64,000 bases of DNA. It comes from Amycolatopsis sp. 2-15. Its GTDB lineage: Bacteria; Actinomycetota; Actinomycetes; Mycobacteriales; Pseudonocardiaceae. Location of the stretch: contig NZ_CP127294.1 of assembly GCF_030285625.1 (NCBI RefSeq), forward strand, positions 6,418,001 to 6,482,000, in the 5' to 3' direction. Below, piece by piece: positions 21,228 through 30,279 of this stretch. The position numbers and the translations under genes are program-made. How positions within the stretch are numbered: the first letter of the stretch is position 1; each line of letters opens with the position of its first letter. Below the pieces are notes generated by a model. That model was not told where the DNA came from, did not search any database, and was given only the letters and a program-made list of their open reading frames with translations.

Positions 21228-21383
21228 GCGGCGCCGGCGGGTCTCACGCCCGAGGACCGGATGCGCCGCGGTGGGGACTTCACCGTGCCGTGGGTGCTGG
21301 CCCACGTGGTGCAGGAGATCGCGCGCCACGTCGGGCACCTCGACGCGCTGCGCGAGCCGGCGGACGGCGAGGTGGAGGAGTGA
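21228..21383 (+). pseudogene. 3' remnant of a DinB/DUF664-type gene
   Basis: The frame encodes LTPEDRMRRGGDFTVPWVLA followed by HVVQEIARHVGHLDALRE and a stop. This is the typical C-terminal histidine-bearing segment of DinB/DUF664 proteins, in which H-x3-H ligands bind metal. A stop at 21225-21227 closes the frame upstream, and the other frames there carry no N-terminal part. About two thirds of the gene is missing. Confidence 0.6.
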
Positions 21384-21400
21384 GCCGATAGGCTGCGCCC

Positions 21401-22111
21401 ATGGCAGACCAGCTGTACTTCCGCCAACTGCTCGCCGGCCGGGATTTCGCGGTCGGGGACCCGGTCGCGACGCAGATGGTCAACTTCGCCTATCTGATCG
21501 GCGACCGCGAGTCGGGTGAGGCCGTGATCGTCGATCCGGCCTACGCGGTGGGCGACCTGGTGCAGGTGCTCCAGGACGACGGGATGCGCCTGGTCGGCGT
21601 GCTCGCCACGCACCACCACCCCGACCACGTCGGCGGCGACATGATGGGCTTCTCGCTGCCCGGTATCGCCGAGCTGCTCGCGATCCAGCAGGTGCCGATC
21701 CACGTCAACACCGAAGAGACCGAGTGGGTCCGCCGCGTCACCGGTGTGTCCGGCACCGACCTGCGTGCGCACGACCACGACGACGTGCTCAGCGTCGGCG
21801 CGGTCGACATCCGGCTCCTGCACACGCCCGGCCACACGCCGGGCAGCCAGTGCTTCCTCGTCGGCGACCGCCTCGTCTCGGGCGACACGCTGTTCCTCGA
21901 GGGCTGTGGCCGCACCGACTTCCCCGGCGGCGACGCCGACGCGATCTACCGCAGCCTCCAGTCGCTCGCGACACTGCCCGGCGACCCCGTCGTCTACCCG
22001 GGCCATCAGTACTCGGCCGAGCCGTCGGCCGCGCTGTCGCACGTGAAGGACACGAACTTCGTGTTCCGGCCCCGCTCGCTCGACGAGTGGCACCGGATGT
22101 TCGGCGCCTGA
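21401..22111 (+). CDS. MBL-fold metallohydrolase (glyoxalase II / persulfide dioxygenase-like)
   Basis: A 236-aa metallo-beta-lactamase-fold enzyme. The metal-binding motif THHHPDHVGG (about residue 68) is followed by HTPGHTPGSQC, a SGDTLF motif and YPGHQY near the end, which supply the remaining ligands. Families with this layout hydrolyse thioesters (hydroxyacylglutathione) or oxidise persulfides; mycothiol-using bacteria often carry such proteins. The neighbouring sulfonate operon makes a thiol/persulfide role attractive but not proven. The ATG lies 18 nt after the DinB remnant. Confidence 0.85.
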   Translation: MADQLYFRQLLAGRDFAVGDPVATQMVNFAYLIGDRESGEAVIVDPAYAVGDLVQVLQDDGMRLVGVLATHHHPDHVGGDMMGFSLPGIAELLAIQQVPIHVNTEETEWVRRVTGVSGTDLRAHDHDDVLSVGAVDIRLLHTPGHTPGSQCFLVGDRLVSGDTLFLEGCGRTDFPGGDADAIYRSLQSLATLPGDPVVYPGHQYSAEPSAALSHVKDTNFVFRPRSLDEWHRMFGA

Positions 22112-22245
22112 CTCCGTCCCACTCCTCGGAAATCCCGCGCCGTGCGGGGCGGCACACGTGGCACAAGAGCCGCCGGAGTACCAGTGCCTGGGAGCGGGCG
22201 CGGGGTTTGTTGACGCGGTCCGCCGGATCGGGTGAAGCTCGGGGC

Positions 22246-22326
22246 ATGAACCTCGGCGCGCTGCTCGTGAGCCGCCTGCACGTCGATCTCCGGCAGCAGG
22301 CGAGCGCGATCTGCTGTTCGCGCTGA
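22246..22326 (+). CDS. Leader peptide of the sulfonate operon (Cys-Cys uORF)
   Basis: A 26-residue open frame starting with ATG. It contains LLVSRLHVDLRQQASAICC and ends two residues later. The VSRLHVDLxRxxSAxC pattern is that of actinobacterial leader peptides found in front of sulfur-assimilation operons. Adjacent Cys codons (TGC TGT) sit at positions 23-24. It ends 47 nt before ssuC. Cysteine-poor ribosome stalling at these codons would be expected to change folding of the leader and raise expression of the transporter. Polycysteine uORFs acting this way are documented in mycobacteria; function here is inference. Confidence 0.85.
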   Translation: MNLGALLVSRLHVDLRQQASAICCSR

Positions 22327-22353
22327 CGCGTTTCCCTTTCCCCGTAGCAAAAA

Positions 22354-22370
22354 CCCGGACCCGGGAGAAA
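22354..22370 (+). promoter_or_regulatory. Hairpin masking the ssuC ribosome-binding site
   Basis: CCCG (22354-22357) can pair with CGGG (22362-22365) around a 4-nt loop. This would cover part of the GGGAG ribosome site (22363-22367) used by the GTG start of ssuC at 22374. A ribosome stalled on the leader peptide could affect this structure. The stem is short, so support is modest. Confidence 0.4.
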
Positions 22371-22373
22371 TCC

Positions 22374-23207
22374 GTGTCGATTTCCACCACGGGTGTGCTG
22401 ACGCGCGCCCGAAAACCCGAAGCCACTGGTCCACCCAGGCCGGCTCAGCGGCCCGCATCACGCCGGGTTTCCCTGCGCCGCTGGATCAGCCCGGTCGTGC
22501 TCGTGGCCGCGTGGCAGCTCGCGAGCTCCACCGGCGTGCTGCCACCGGAGAAGCTCAGCGCCCCGTGGACGGTGCTGACCAGCGCGTTCGACCTCGCCCG
22601 CACCGGTGAGCTGGGCAACGCTTTTGTCGTGTCGCTCGGCCGGGTCGGGGCGGGGTTCGCGATCGGCGCCGTCGCCGGCGTGCTGCTCGGGATCGTCGCC
22701 GGGCTGTCGCGCTGGGGCGAGGCGCTGGTCGACCCGCCCGTGCAGATGCTGCGGACGCTGCCGTTCCTCGGGCTGATCCCGTTGTTCATCCTGTGGTTCG
22801 GGATCGGCGAGGAGACGAAGATCGTGCTCGTGGCCCTCGGGGTCGCGTTCCCGCTCTACCTGAACGTCCACTCGGGAATCCGCACGGCCGACGCCCGGCT
22901 GGTCGAAGCCGCGCGGGCGCTGGGCTTCACCCGCGGTGAACGGCTGTGGCACGTGATCCTGCCCGGCGCGCTGCCGCAGGCGCTGGTGGGGTTGCGGCAG
23001 TCGCTGGGGCTGGCATGGCTGGCGCTGATCGTCGGCGAGACCGTGAACGCCGACGCCGGCCTGGGTTACCTGATCAACAACGCCCGTGAGTTCCTGCGCA
23101 CCGATGTGGTGGTGGTCGGCCTGATCGTCTACGCGATCCTCGGCCTCGCGACCGACGCGCTGGTGCGGCTTCTGGAGAGGAGGGCGCTGCGATGGCTGGC
23201 CCCGTGA
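22374..23207 (+). CDS. ssuC: Aliphatic sulfonate ABC transporter permease SsuC
   Basis: A 277-aa binding-protein-dependent permease. After a basic N-terminus there are about six membrane helices, and the EAA loop is present (VEAARALGFTRGERLWHVIL, then PGALPQALVGL). The SsuC/TauC subfamily is supported by TLPFLGLIPLFILWFGIGEE and by the operon order C-B-A-D. The GTG start has GGGAG upstream. The 3' end overlaps ssuB by 16 nt. The complex imports alkanesulfonates as sulfur source when sulfate or cysteine is scarce. Confidence 0.93.
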   Translation: MSISTTGVLTRARKPEATGPPRPAQRPASRRVSLRRWISPVVLVAAWQLASSTGVLPPEKLSAPWTVLTSAFDLARTGELGNAFVVSLGRVGAGFAIGAVAGVLLGIVAGLSRWGEALVDPPVQMLRTLPFLGLIPLFILWFGIGEETKIVLVALGVAFPLYLNVHSGIRTADARLVEAARALGFTRGERLWHVILPGALPQALVGLRQSLGLAWLALIVGETVNADAGLGYLINNAREFLRTDVVVVGLIVYAILGLATDALVRLLERRALRWLAP

Positions 23208-23920
23208 CACCGGTGGTCGCGGTGCGCGACCTGACGAAGCGGTTCGGTGAGCGGACCGTCCTCGATGGACTGGAGCTCGAGATCGGCTGCGGCGAGTTCG
23301 TGGCGCTGCTGGGCCGAAGCGGCTCGGGCAAGTCGACGCTGCTGCGTGTGCTCGCCGGGCTCGACACGGAGATCGAGGGCACCGCGCGGGTCGAAGGCAC
23401 CGTGTCGGTCGCGTTCCAGCAGCCGCGCCTGCTGCCGTGGCGCAAGGTCTGGCGCAACGTCGTGCTCGGCCTGCGCCGCGACGGCGAGAGCCGCTCGCGC
23501 GACCGCCGCGTCGCCGAGCAGGCGCTGGAAGAGGTGCGCCTGTCCGAGCACGAGGACGACTGGCCGCTGACTTTGTCCGGCGGTGAAGCACAACGGGTTT
23601 CGCTCGCCCGCGCGCTGGTGCGCGAGCCGGACCTGCTGCTGCTCGACGAACCGTTCGGCGCGCTCGACGCCCTGACCCGCCTCGCGATGCACCGGCTCGT
23701 CGAACGGCTTTGGCGCACGCACGAGCCCGCGGTGCTGCTCGTGACCCACGACGTCGACGAGGCCCTGCTGCTCGCCGACCGCGTGCTGGTCCTCGACGAG
23801 GGCTGCATCGTCTCCGAACACGTCCTCGGCCACCCGCGGCCGCGGACGGCCACCGACCACGCCGACGTGCGCTCACGCGTGCTGGCCGACCTGGGAGTGA
23901 CCGAAGGTGCATCTGCTTAA
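23192..23920 (+). CDS. ssuB: Aliphatic sulfonate ABC transporter ATPase SsuB
   Basis: A 242-aa ATPase with Walker A (GRSGSGKSTLL, about residue 42), Q-loop (VAFQQPRLLPW), signature (LSGGEAQRVSLARAL), Walker B (LLLLDEPFGALDALTR) and H-loop (LLVTHDVDEA), all intact. The QQPRLLPW form is usual in nitrate/sulfonate/taurine importers. The ATG follows GGAGAGGAGGG inside the end of ssuC. It powers uptake with SsuC and SsuA. Confidence 0.95.
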   Translation: MAGPVTPVVAVRDLTKRFGERTVLDGLELEIGCGEFVALLGRSGSGKSTLLRVLAGLDTEIEGTARVEGTVSVAFQQPRLLPWRKVWRNVVLGLRRDGESRSRDRRVAEQALEEVRLSEHEDDWPLTLSGGEAQRVSLARALVREPDLLLLDEPFGALDALTRLAMHRLVERLWRTHEPAVLLVTHDVDEALLLADRVLVLDEGCIVSEHVLGHPRPRTATDHADVRSRVLADLGVTEGASA

Positions 23921-24932
23921 CGCCGCCCGTTCCGCCGCAGCCGCGGTGCTGTTGCTCGGCGGGCTCACCGCCTGCTCACCCTCCGGGGCGGCGACCGGCC
24001 CCGCGCCCGTGCCCGCTCCCGTCTCGGCGGCCGACCTGGCGAAGGTGACGCTGCGCGTCGGCGACCAGAAGGGCGGCGTGAAGTCGCTGCTCACGGCGGC
24101 GAACCTGCTGTCCGACGTGCCCTACCGCATCGAATGGTCCACGTTCACCTCCGGTCCACCGCTGCTGGAGGCGGCCTCGGCCGGTGCGATCGACATCGGC
24201 CGCGTCGGCAACACGCCGCCCATCTTCGCGGCCGCGGCCAAGGCGAAGATCTCGGTGGTCAGCGTCGCGAAGAGCAACGTCGAGCGCGAGGCCGTCCTCG
24301 TGCCGCCGGACTCGCCACTGAAGGACGTGGCTTCCTTGCGGGACAAGACGATCGAGGTGTCGAAGGGCAGCTCCGCCCACGGGCAGCTGCTGAACACCCT
24401 CAAGCGCGCGGGAATGTCCACCAAGGACGTGAAGCTGTCGTTCCTGCAGCCGTCCGAGGCCTACGCGGCCTTCACCCAGCATCAGGTGGACGCGTGGGCG
24501 ATCTGGGACCCCTACACGGCCCAGGCGCAGCTCGACGCGCACGCCCGCGTGCTCTCCGACGGCCGCGGCAGCTCCAACGGGCTCGCGTTCGAAACCGCGA
24601 GCACCGCCGCCCTCGCCGACGCGGGACGCAACTCCGCCATCCAGGACTTCGTGAAACGGGTGGTCAAGGCACAGCTGTGGGCGAACACCCACCGCGACGT
24701 GTGGGCGAATGCGTGGGCCGCCGAGACGGGCCTGGAGCCCGCGGTGGCGGAGAAGGCAGTGTCCGCCGGCCGCGACGAGCCGATCCCGCTCGACGATTCG
24801 GTCGTCGCGTCGGAGCAGCAGCTGGCCGACGCGTTTACCGAAGACGGCACCCTGCCCGGGAAGGTCGACTTCGCGGCGTTCGCCGACCGCCGCTACGGGC
24901 CCGACATCGAAGCCGTGAGGAGCAACGGATGA
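23907..24932 (+). CDS. ssuA: Aliphatic sulfonate-binding lipoprotein SsuA
   Basis: A 341-aa substrate-binding protein with signal peptide and lipobox LTAC (cysteine at about residue 23). The SsuA/NMT1 fold is indicated by VTLRVGDQKGGVKSLLTAA, a central DIGRVGNTPPIFAAAAKA and AWAIWDPYTAQAQL. It binds sulfonates at the outer membrane face and delivers them to SsuC. The GTG start lies inside the end of ssuB (14-nt overlap); the stop overlaps ssuD by ATGA. Confidence 0.93.
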   Translation: MHLLNAARSAAAAVLLLGGLTACSPSGAATGPAPVPAPVSAADLAKVTLRVGDQKGGVKSLLTAANLLSDVPYRIEWSTFTSGPPLLEAASAGAIDIGRVGNTPPIFAAAAKAKISVVSVAKSNVEREAVLVPPDSPLKDVASLRDKTIEVSKGSSAHGQLLNTLKRAGMSTKDVKLSFLQPSEAYAAFTQHQVDAWAIWDPYTAQAQLDAHARVLSDGRGSSNGLAFETASTAALADAGRNSAIQDFVKRVVKAQLWANTHRDVWANAWAAETGLEPAVAEKAVSAGRDEPIPLDDSVVASEQQLADAFTEDGTLPGKVDFAAFADRRYGPDIEAVRSNG

Positions 24933-26089
24933 GCCTGAAACTGCACTGGTTCCTGCCGACGAGCGGCGACGGCCGCACGATCGTGGAACGCTTCCACGCC
25001 AACAAATCCCTGGGTCGAGCCGCGCAGCGACCGGCGGACGTGGACTACCTCGCCCAGATCGCCCGGGCGGCCGAGCAGCTCGGGTTCGAAGGCGTGCTCA
25101 CGCCCACCGGCACGTGGTGCGAGGACGCGTGGCTCACCGCGGCCGCGCTGATCCGCGAGACGCGCCGGCTGAAGTTCCTCGTCGCGTTCCGGCCCGGGGT
25201 CATCTCGCCGACGCTGGCCGCGCAGATGGCCGGCACGTTCCAGCGCTTGTCGTCGGGGCGCGTGCTGCTCAACATCGTGACCGGCGGCGACGCAGTGGAG
25301 CAGCGCCGCTTCGGCGACTGGCACGACCACGACGCCCGCTACGCCCGCACCGACGAGTTCCTCACGATCGTGCGCGGAGTGTGGTCGGGCCGCCCGTTCG
25401 ACTTCTCCGGCGAGCACCTGGAAGTCGCGGGTGCGACGACGCTGGCCGCGCCCGAGCCCGTGCCACCGCTGTATTTCGGCGGCTCCTCGCCCGCGGCGCT
25501 GCCGGTGGCCGCGCGCCACGCCGACGTCTACCTGACGTGGGGCGAGCCGCCCGCACAGGTGGCGGAGAAGATCGGCAAGGTGCGCGCGCTGGCGGCGGCC
25601 GAAGGGCGGACCGTCCGGTTCGGCGTCCGGCTGCACACCATCGCGCGCGACACGTCGGCGCAGGCGTGGGCCGAAGCGCAGCGCCTGCTCGACGCGCTCG
25701 ACCCCACGCAGGTCGCGCAAGCGCAGGCGCAACTCGCCGCGAGTGAGTCGGAGGGGCAGCGTCGCATGGTCGCCCTCCACGGCGGCCGTCTCGACGCGGG
25801 TGCGCGCGGGCTCGAGATCCACCCGCACCTGTGGGCCGGCATCGGCCTCGTGCGCGGTGGCGCGGGCACGGCGCTGGTCGGCAGCCACGAGGAGATCGCC
25901 GACCTCATCGAGGAGTACCACGCGGTGGGCGTTTCGGAGTTCGTGCTGTCCGGCTACCCGCACCTGGAGGAGGCGTACTGGTTCGGCGAGGGCGTGCGCC
26001 CGGCGCTGGCCCGGCGCGGTCTCCTGGCCGACGAGCCCGTGCTGCGGTTCGCCGACGAGCTCGCGCAGCGGAGTGTGGCGGCCCAGTAG
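24929..26089 (+). CDS. ssuD: FMNH2-dependent alkanesulfonate monooxygenase SsuD
   Basis: A 386-aa bacterial-luciferase-like monooxygenase. The N-terminus LKLHWFLPTSGDGRTIV, the internal TPTGTWCEDAWL and the SGRVLLNIVTGGD stretch are hallmarks of SsuD. It releases sulfite and an aldehyde from alkanesulfonates using reduced flavin supplied by a separate reductase (SsuE-type), not found in this window. It is the last gene of the operon; its stop lies one base from the stop of the convergent sortase gene. Confidence 0.95.
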   Translation: MSLKLHWFLPTSGDGRTIVERFHANKSLGRAAQRPADVDYLAQIARAAEQLGFEGVLTPTGTWCEDAWLTAAALIRETRRLKFLVAFRPGVISPTLAAQMAGTFQRLSSGRVLLNIVTGGDAVEQRRFGDWHDHDARYARTDEFLTIVRGVWSGRPFDFSGEHLEVAGATTLAAPEPVPPLYFGGSSPAALPVAARHADVYLTWGEPPAQVAEKIGKVRALAAAEGRTVRFGVRLHTIARDTSAQAWAEAQRLLDALDPTQVAQAQAQLAASESEGQRRMVALHGGRLDAGARGLEIHPHLWAGIGLVRGGAGTALVGSHEEIADLIEEYHAVGVSEFVLSGYPHLEEAYWFGEGVRPALARRGLLADEPVLRFADELAQRSVAAQ

Positions 26090-26090
26090 G

Positions 26091-26702
26091 TCAGGTCCAG
26101 CGGGTCGAGGCGTAGACCACCACGTTGTCGCGATAGGACCGGGCGGCGGCGTCGAACGCGCCACCGCAGGTGATCAGGCGCAACGCCGCGCCCGGGGCGG
26201 GACCGTACACGGCGTCGGTCGGGAAGGCGTCCTTCGGGTAACGCTGCACGGCGTCGACGACGAAACGGGCGGCGCCGCCGTCGGAACGTTCGACGCGGAC
26301 CTCGTCGCCGGGCCGAAGCTCGCGCAGGCGGAAGAACGGCGCCGGGCCGGACCGGGAGTCCACGTGGGCGGCGATCACCGCCGGCCCTGGATCACCCGGT
26401 GCCGGGCCGGCGGCGTACCAGCCGACGTCGGCGAAGCTCGCCGGCGCCTGCAGTTCGTGCGCCGGGCCGAGCGCGAGCGGGACCAGCCCGCGCGCGTCGA
26501 TCCCGATCGCCGGGATCGTCAGGCGGACCGGGCTCACGTCCGCCGCGGGCGGCAGCGGCCCGACGCTGCCGCCCGGTTCGGTGGCTGTCGCGACGGGAGT
26601 GGAGACGGGTGTCGTCGCGGGGACCACTGTGGACGGTGCCGGCGTGCACGCGGCGCAGACCAGCGCGACCGCGCAGCACCCCCGGATCAGGTCAGCGCGC
26701 AC
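26091..26702 (-). CDS. Class F sortase
   Basis: A 203-aa protein with an N-terminal hydrophobic anchor, a Thr/Pro-rich linker, then a sortase barrel. The motif VIAAHVDS supplies the catalytic His, LITCGG the catalytic Cys, and the segment before the C-terminus the Arg (SYRDNVVVYA). Class F sortases are the common single-domain actinobacterial type; their substrates are poorly known. The GTG start at 26702 overlaps the upstream DUF4397 gene by 11 nt. An upstream extension without a start signal was not used. Confidence 0.88.
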   Translation of the reverse strand: MRADLIRGCCAVALVCAACTPAPSTVVPATTPVSTPVATATEPGGSVGPLPPAADVSPVRLTIPAIGIDARGLVPLALGPAHELQAPASFADVGWYAAGPAPGDPGPAVIAAHVDSRSGPAPFFRLRELRPGDEVRVERSDGGAARFVVDAVQRYPKDAFPTDAVYGPAPGAALRLITCGGAFDAAARSYRDNVVVYASTRWT

Positions 26703-27552
26703 GGCCTTCCCGAATCCGCCGGACCAGCGGCGTGAGCACCAGTACGAGCAGGAAAAGCCCGACACCGCCCGCGAACCACGGTTCGGAGTGGTCGCCGCCG
26801 GAGGCTGTGCCGCCGCCCCCGGTTTCGACGCCGAGCTTCGGCGGGTTCGGCAAGTCGGCGCCGTCGGAGATCGGGGTCGCCTTCAGCGTGCCGTTGTCCT
26901 GCGTCACGAGCAACGTGGTCGACGAGCCGGCCGCCACGGGGACGTCGGCGGTCGTCTTGACGGTGCCGCTCGTCAGCTGTACCGGGACAGTGCCCTCCGG
27001 CACTTCGGCGTACGGCGTGGTGTCGCCGTAGGCCGCGTTCGTGGCCAGTGCCGTGCCGCCCGGGCCGCCGACGGTCACCGGTGCGGGTGTCGCCGACCCC
27101 TCGACCACGCGCACGCGGCCCTTGCCCGCGCCTGGTGCGGTGAGGTCGTCGGTCACGAGACTGCCGTGCAGCGTCCCGTCCGGACCGTTCTCGAACACCA
27201 GCAGCGAGTAGGCGTTCCGCGGCTTCACGGAGATCGTGGCGCTCAGAGCGGGCGCGGTCGTCGGCGCGGCGTCGGCGGGCCGCATCGAGAGCGTGTACTG
27301 GCCCGGGTCCAGGGACGAGTACGGCGTGACGGCGCCGTAGCCCGCCTTGCGGATCACCACCTTCTGGGGTTGTCCGAACGGCGCGAAGTAGATGTCGACC
27401 GGCGGCACACCCGGCGAGAGGTGCCCCACCCGGATCCACCCGACGCCGGGTCCGGGGCCGGCGGCCGCGCTCGCGGGGGGAGTGGTCGTGAACAGCAGCA
27501 GCCCGGCGGCCGCGAGGAAACCGGTGGGTCTCAGGAGGGTTCGAAGGCGCAT
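26692..27552 (-). CDS. DUF4397 domain protein, secreted and membrane-anchored
   Basis: A 286-aa protein with a signal peptide (hydrophobic core, cleavage after ASA near residue 29), two DUF4397-type beta-rich repeats (VRVGHLSPGVPPVDIYF near 41; the second near 140) and a Gly-rich linker. A C-terminal transmembrane helix with Arg-rich tail follows (near 258-280). The helix-plus-arginines ending resembles a sortase substrate, but no clear LPxTG is visible. It is co-transcribed with the class F sortase, a frequent actinobacterial pairing. Confidence 0.85.
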   Translation of the reverse strand: MRLRTLLRPTGFLAAAGLLLFTTTPPASAAAGPGPGVGWIRVGHLSPGVPPVDIYFAPFGQPQKVVIRKAGYGAVTPYSSLDPGQYTLSMRPADAAPTTAPALSATISVKPRNAYSLLVFENGPDGTLHGSLVTDDLTAPGAGKGRVRVVEGSATPAPVTVGGPGGTALATNAAYGDTTPYAEVPEGTVPVQLTSGTVKTTADVPVAAGSSTTLLVTQDNGTLKATPISDGADLPNPPKLGVETGGGGTASGGDHSEPWFAGGVGLFLLVLVLTPLVRRIREGRAR

Positions 27553-27573
27553 CGGAGGGGACCTTTCGGAGGA

Positions 27574-29400
27574 TCAGGGTGCGGTGAAGGAGGTGAGCAG
27601 GCCGGACGGGGCGAACGGCGGGTAGGTGACGAGCACGCCGCCGGCTGTCCGCTCGACCGAGGCCGGGCGGAACACGGCACGCTGCCCGGCGTAGAAGCGG
27701 GTGGCCGCGTCGTCGGCGCCGGTGACGAGCACCTGCCGGCGCGGCTGCCCCGCCGCGTCCTCGCCGGGCACGGGCGGGAACGCCGCCACTCGCACCGGCT
27801 GCTGCGACGCGAACGCCGCCAGCGTCGAGATCAGCCGGGGATCGAGATCACCCCGGCTGAGCACGGCACGCGTTTCCGGGACGCAGTCGACGCGTCCGGA
27901 CCTGGTGAGCGCGGCGCCCGCGTGGGCCCGCGCGGTCTTCTCGCCGTTCTCGTCCGGCGTGAGCACGGGCGGCCCGAGCCGGGCGACGGTGACCTGTCCC
28001 GCGCCGCTGCCGAACACCGCGGCCGCGTCGGGGGAGTCCACTGTGGACGACCGGGCCAGTGCCGGCGGGGTGAGCGCGGCCCAGCCGGGTGGCGGGTTCG
28101 CGCCGGCCGCGGTGACGAGCAGCCCGGTCGGCCAGCCGCCGGCGGCCAGCGTGGTCCAGGTGGCGTCGTCGACGAGCACACGGGAGCCCGCCGCGTTGGC
28201 CTGCAACCAGGTGCGGGCCTCGACCGCCGGGTCCGGGCTCGCGGGCCCGGGACCCAGCGCGCTGAACCCGTGGGCCCAGCTCAGCCCGAACGCCGCGGTC
28301 AGGACCACCACGCCCACGGCGACCCCGGCCCCGGGCCACGCGGGCGCGCGGGGGTGCTGCGGTTCGTGGTGTGCCGCGACCACGGCGTGCGCCACCCCGG
28401 CCGCGACCAGCGGCGTGAGAGGCAGCAGCAGAGCCAGCACCGCGGTGGCCGGCACGCCGGGGACCGCGAGCAGACCGGCCGGGAGGAGGCCGGACACCGC
28501 GAGCGGGCGCACCGTCGCGACGAACAGGCCGGCGATCAACGCGAGCACCGACACCGCCGTGAGCGCCGGATCGAACACCAGCCACCTCGGCAGGCCCAGC
28601 TCCCCTCCGGTGGCGAGGGCGGGGCGTGCCCACGCCGCCAGCGGGCCGAAGGCGAGGCCCAGACCGAGGTTCACCACGACGGCGACGAGTCCGGCCCGCG
28701 CCGCGGAACGGCGCAGCAGCAGCCAGCCCGCGGCGGGCAGGAGCAGCAGCGTGAGCGGTGAGGTCAGTACGGCGGCCAGCAGGCAGCCGGCGCCGAGCAG
28801 ATCCTGGCCGAGCGGGTGGCGCGCAGGTCCACTGTGGTCCTCGGCCGGTGACGCGACGAGGCACAGCCCGGCCAGCGCCCACATCACCGCGAGGTGCTCG
28901 ACGACCACGACGTGCTGCAGCCCGATCGCCAGCGGCGACACGGCGAGCAGCACGGCGGCGACCAGGCCCGCCCAGCGGGGCAGACCGAGCCGGCGGGCGA
29001 GCAGCCACAGCAGCACCGTCGTCACCACCGCGGCGACGACCATCGCCTCGCGCACCGCGGCGGCCGGCGTCGCCGCGCGGTCGAAGGCGTGGGAAAGCAT
29101 CGTGTACCCGGCGAGCTGGAGCTGCCCGAACGGGCTCACGCCGGCCGTGGTCGAACCACCGGACGCCGTGAGGTGGCCGAGTGCGTAGGTGTGGGCGACG
29201 GTCGTGGCTTCCCCGGGCAGCGGCGGTGTCGTGGCGGTGAGGTAGACCACGCGCAGGCCGCCGGCGAGGGCGAGCAGGCCCAGTACGAGATCGAGCGACA
29301 GCAGGCGGGTTCCGGCCGCCGCGGCGGGATCGCCGCGGATCCTGGAGATCGGCGCAGGGGACCGGTCCGGGAACGTGATCCCCCAGCTCTGCTGGGCCAT
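27574..29400 (-). CDS. Polytopic membrane protein, GT-C glycosyltransferase-like
   Basis: A 608-aa protein with about 10-12 hydrophobic segments in the first 400 residues and a soluble C-terminal region of about 200. The first extracytoplasmic loop carries PPLPGEATTVAHTYAL, with an acidic residue where GT-C enzymes (PMT/ArnT-like) place a catalytic Asp/Glu. These use polyprenyl-phosphate sugars to glycosylate proteins or lipids outside the cell. It lies 21 nt upstream of the DUF4397 gene and likely starts the operon. The donor and target are unknown. The ATG start lacks a clear ribosome site. Confidence 0.65.
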   Translation of the reverse strand: MAQQSWGITFPDRSPAPISRIRGDPAAAAGTRLLSLDLVLGLLALAGGLRVVYLTATTPPLPGEATTVAHTYALGHLTASGGSTTAGVSPFGQLQLAGYTMLSHAFDRAATPAAAVREAMVVAAVVTTVLLWLLARRLGLPRWAGLVAAVLLAVSPLAIGLQHVVVVEHLAVMWALAGLCLVASPAEDHSGPARHPLGQDLLGAGCLLAAVLTSPLTLLLLPAAGWLLLRRSAARAGLVAVVVNLGLGLAFGPLAAWARPALATGGELGLPRWLVFDPALTAVSVLALIAGLFVATVRPLAVSGLLPAGLLAVPGVPATAVLALLLPLTPLVAAGVAHAVVAAHHEPQHPRAPAWPGAGVAVGVVVLTAAFGLSWAHGFSALGPGPASPDPAVEARTWLQANAAGSRVLVDDATWTTLAAGGWPTGLLVTAAGANPPPGWAALTPPALARSSTVDSPDAAAVFGSGAGQVTVARLGPPVLTPDENGEKTARAHAGAALTRSGRVDCVPETRAVLSRGDLDPRLISTLAAFASQQPVRVAAFPPVPGEDAAGQPRRQVLVTGADDAATRFYAGQRAVFRPASVERTAGGVLVTYPPFAPSGLLTSFTAP

Positions 29401-29511
29401 CCGGACGATCGTAGTTACGGAGAATCACGAGACCAGGCCTGCGCCTCAGAGGTCATCCGAACGGCCTAACCCTCGCGTAACCCGTTGTGCGGCAGGAATT
29501 TTTCCGACTGC

Positions 29512-30238
29512 TCAGGTCTGGACAAACGAACGCGACAACGCGAGCGCGGCCGTGCGCACCGCCGGGGCGACACGCTCCGTGCACATCCGGGTCGCCCAGC
29601 CGGTGATGGAGATTGCCGCGACCGCCGTGCCCGCGGCGTCGAGCAGCGGGCTCGCGGCGCAGACCACTCCGACGCCGGACTCCTCGCGTTCGAACGCCAC
29701 GCCCTCGGTGTGGACGCGCGCGAGCTGGCGGCGCAGCAAACCCGGGCGCGGTGATGGTGCGCCGGCTGACGCGGGGGAGACCGGCGTCGATCACCTGCGC
29801 CACCAACGGTTCCGGCGAGAACGCGAGGATGGCCTTGCCGACGCCGGTGGCGTGAGCCGGGAATCGGCCGCCGATGCGGGACGGCACGTCGGGGGCGTCG
29901 GGACCCCGCAGCACGTCGAGGTGCACGGTGTTGCGCGTGGCCTCTGGCAGGTCGGCCAGCGACGGCCGGGCGGCCTCGACCAGCCCGCGGCGCCGGATCG
30001 CGAGCTGGCCGATCTCGGACAGCCGCAGCCCGAGCCGCAGCGCGGTGCCGTCGGGTTCGAGCAGGCCGGTGTCGCGGAGGTGCCGGGTCAGGCGGTGCAC
30101 GGTCGTCTTCGCGAGCCCCGTCCGCCGCGCCAGCTCCGACACGCCGACCGTGTCGTCGCCCGGGCGGAACGCGGCCAGGATCGCCGCGACACGTGAGGCG
30201 ACGAGGCCCTCGCCGCCGTTCCGGGCAGTGGTACGCAC
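29512..30238 (-). pseudogene. IclR-family regulator, frameshifted
   Basis: The N-terminal part reads as IclR: a winged helix (VSELARRTGLAKTTVHRL near residue 35), then the effector domain up to RRTITAPG. After that the frame loses homology. The neighbouring frame continues perfectly with LLRRQLARVHTEGVAFEREE and VGVVCAASPLLDAAGTAVAA to a stop at 29512. One surplus T in the coding-strand run TTT (29738-29740) explains the break. Either the gene is dead or the base is a sequencing error. It is divergent from an acetaldehyde dehydrogenase fragment, fitting a lost aromatic-degradation locus. Confidence 0.85.
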
Positions 30239-30279
30239 GAGTTGAGTGTGCGCCGCCGCGGCGGGGACCGTCGGAAAAC

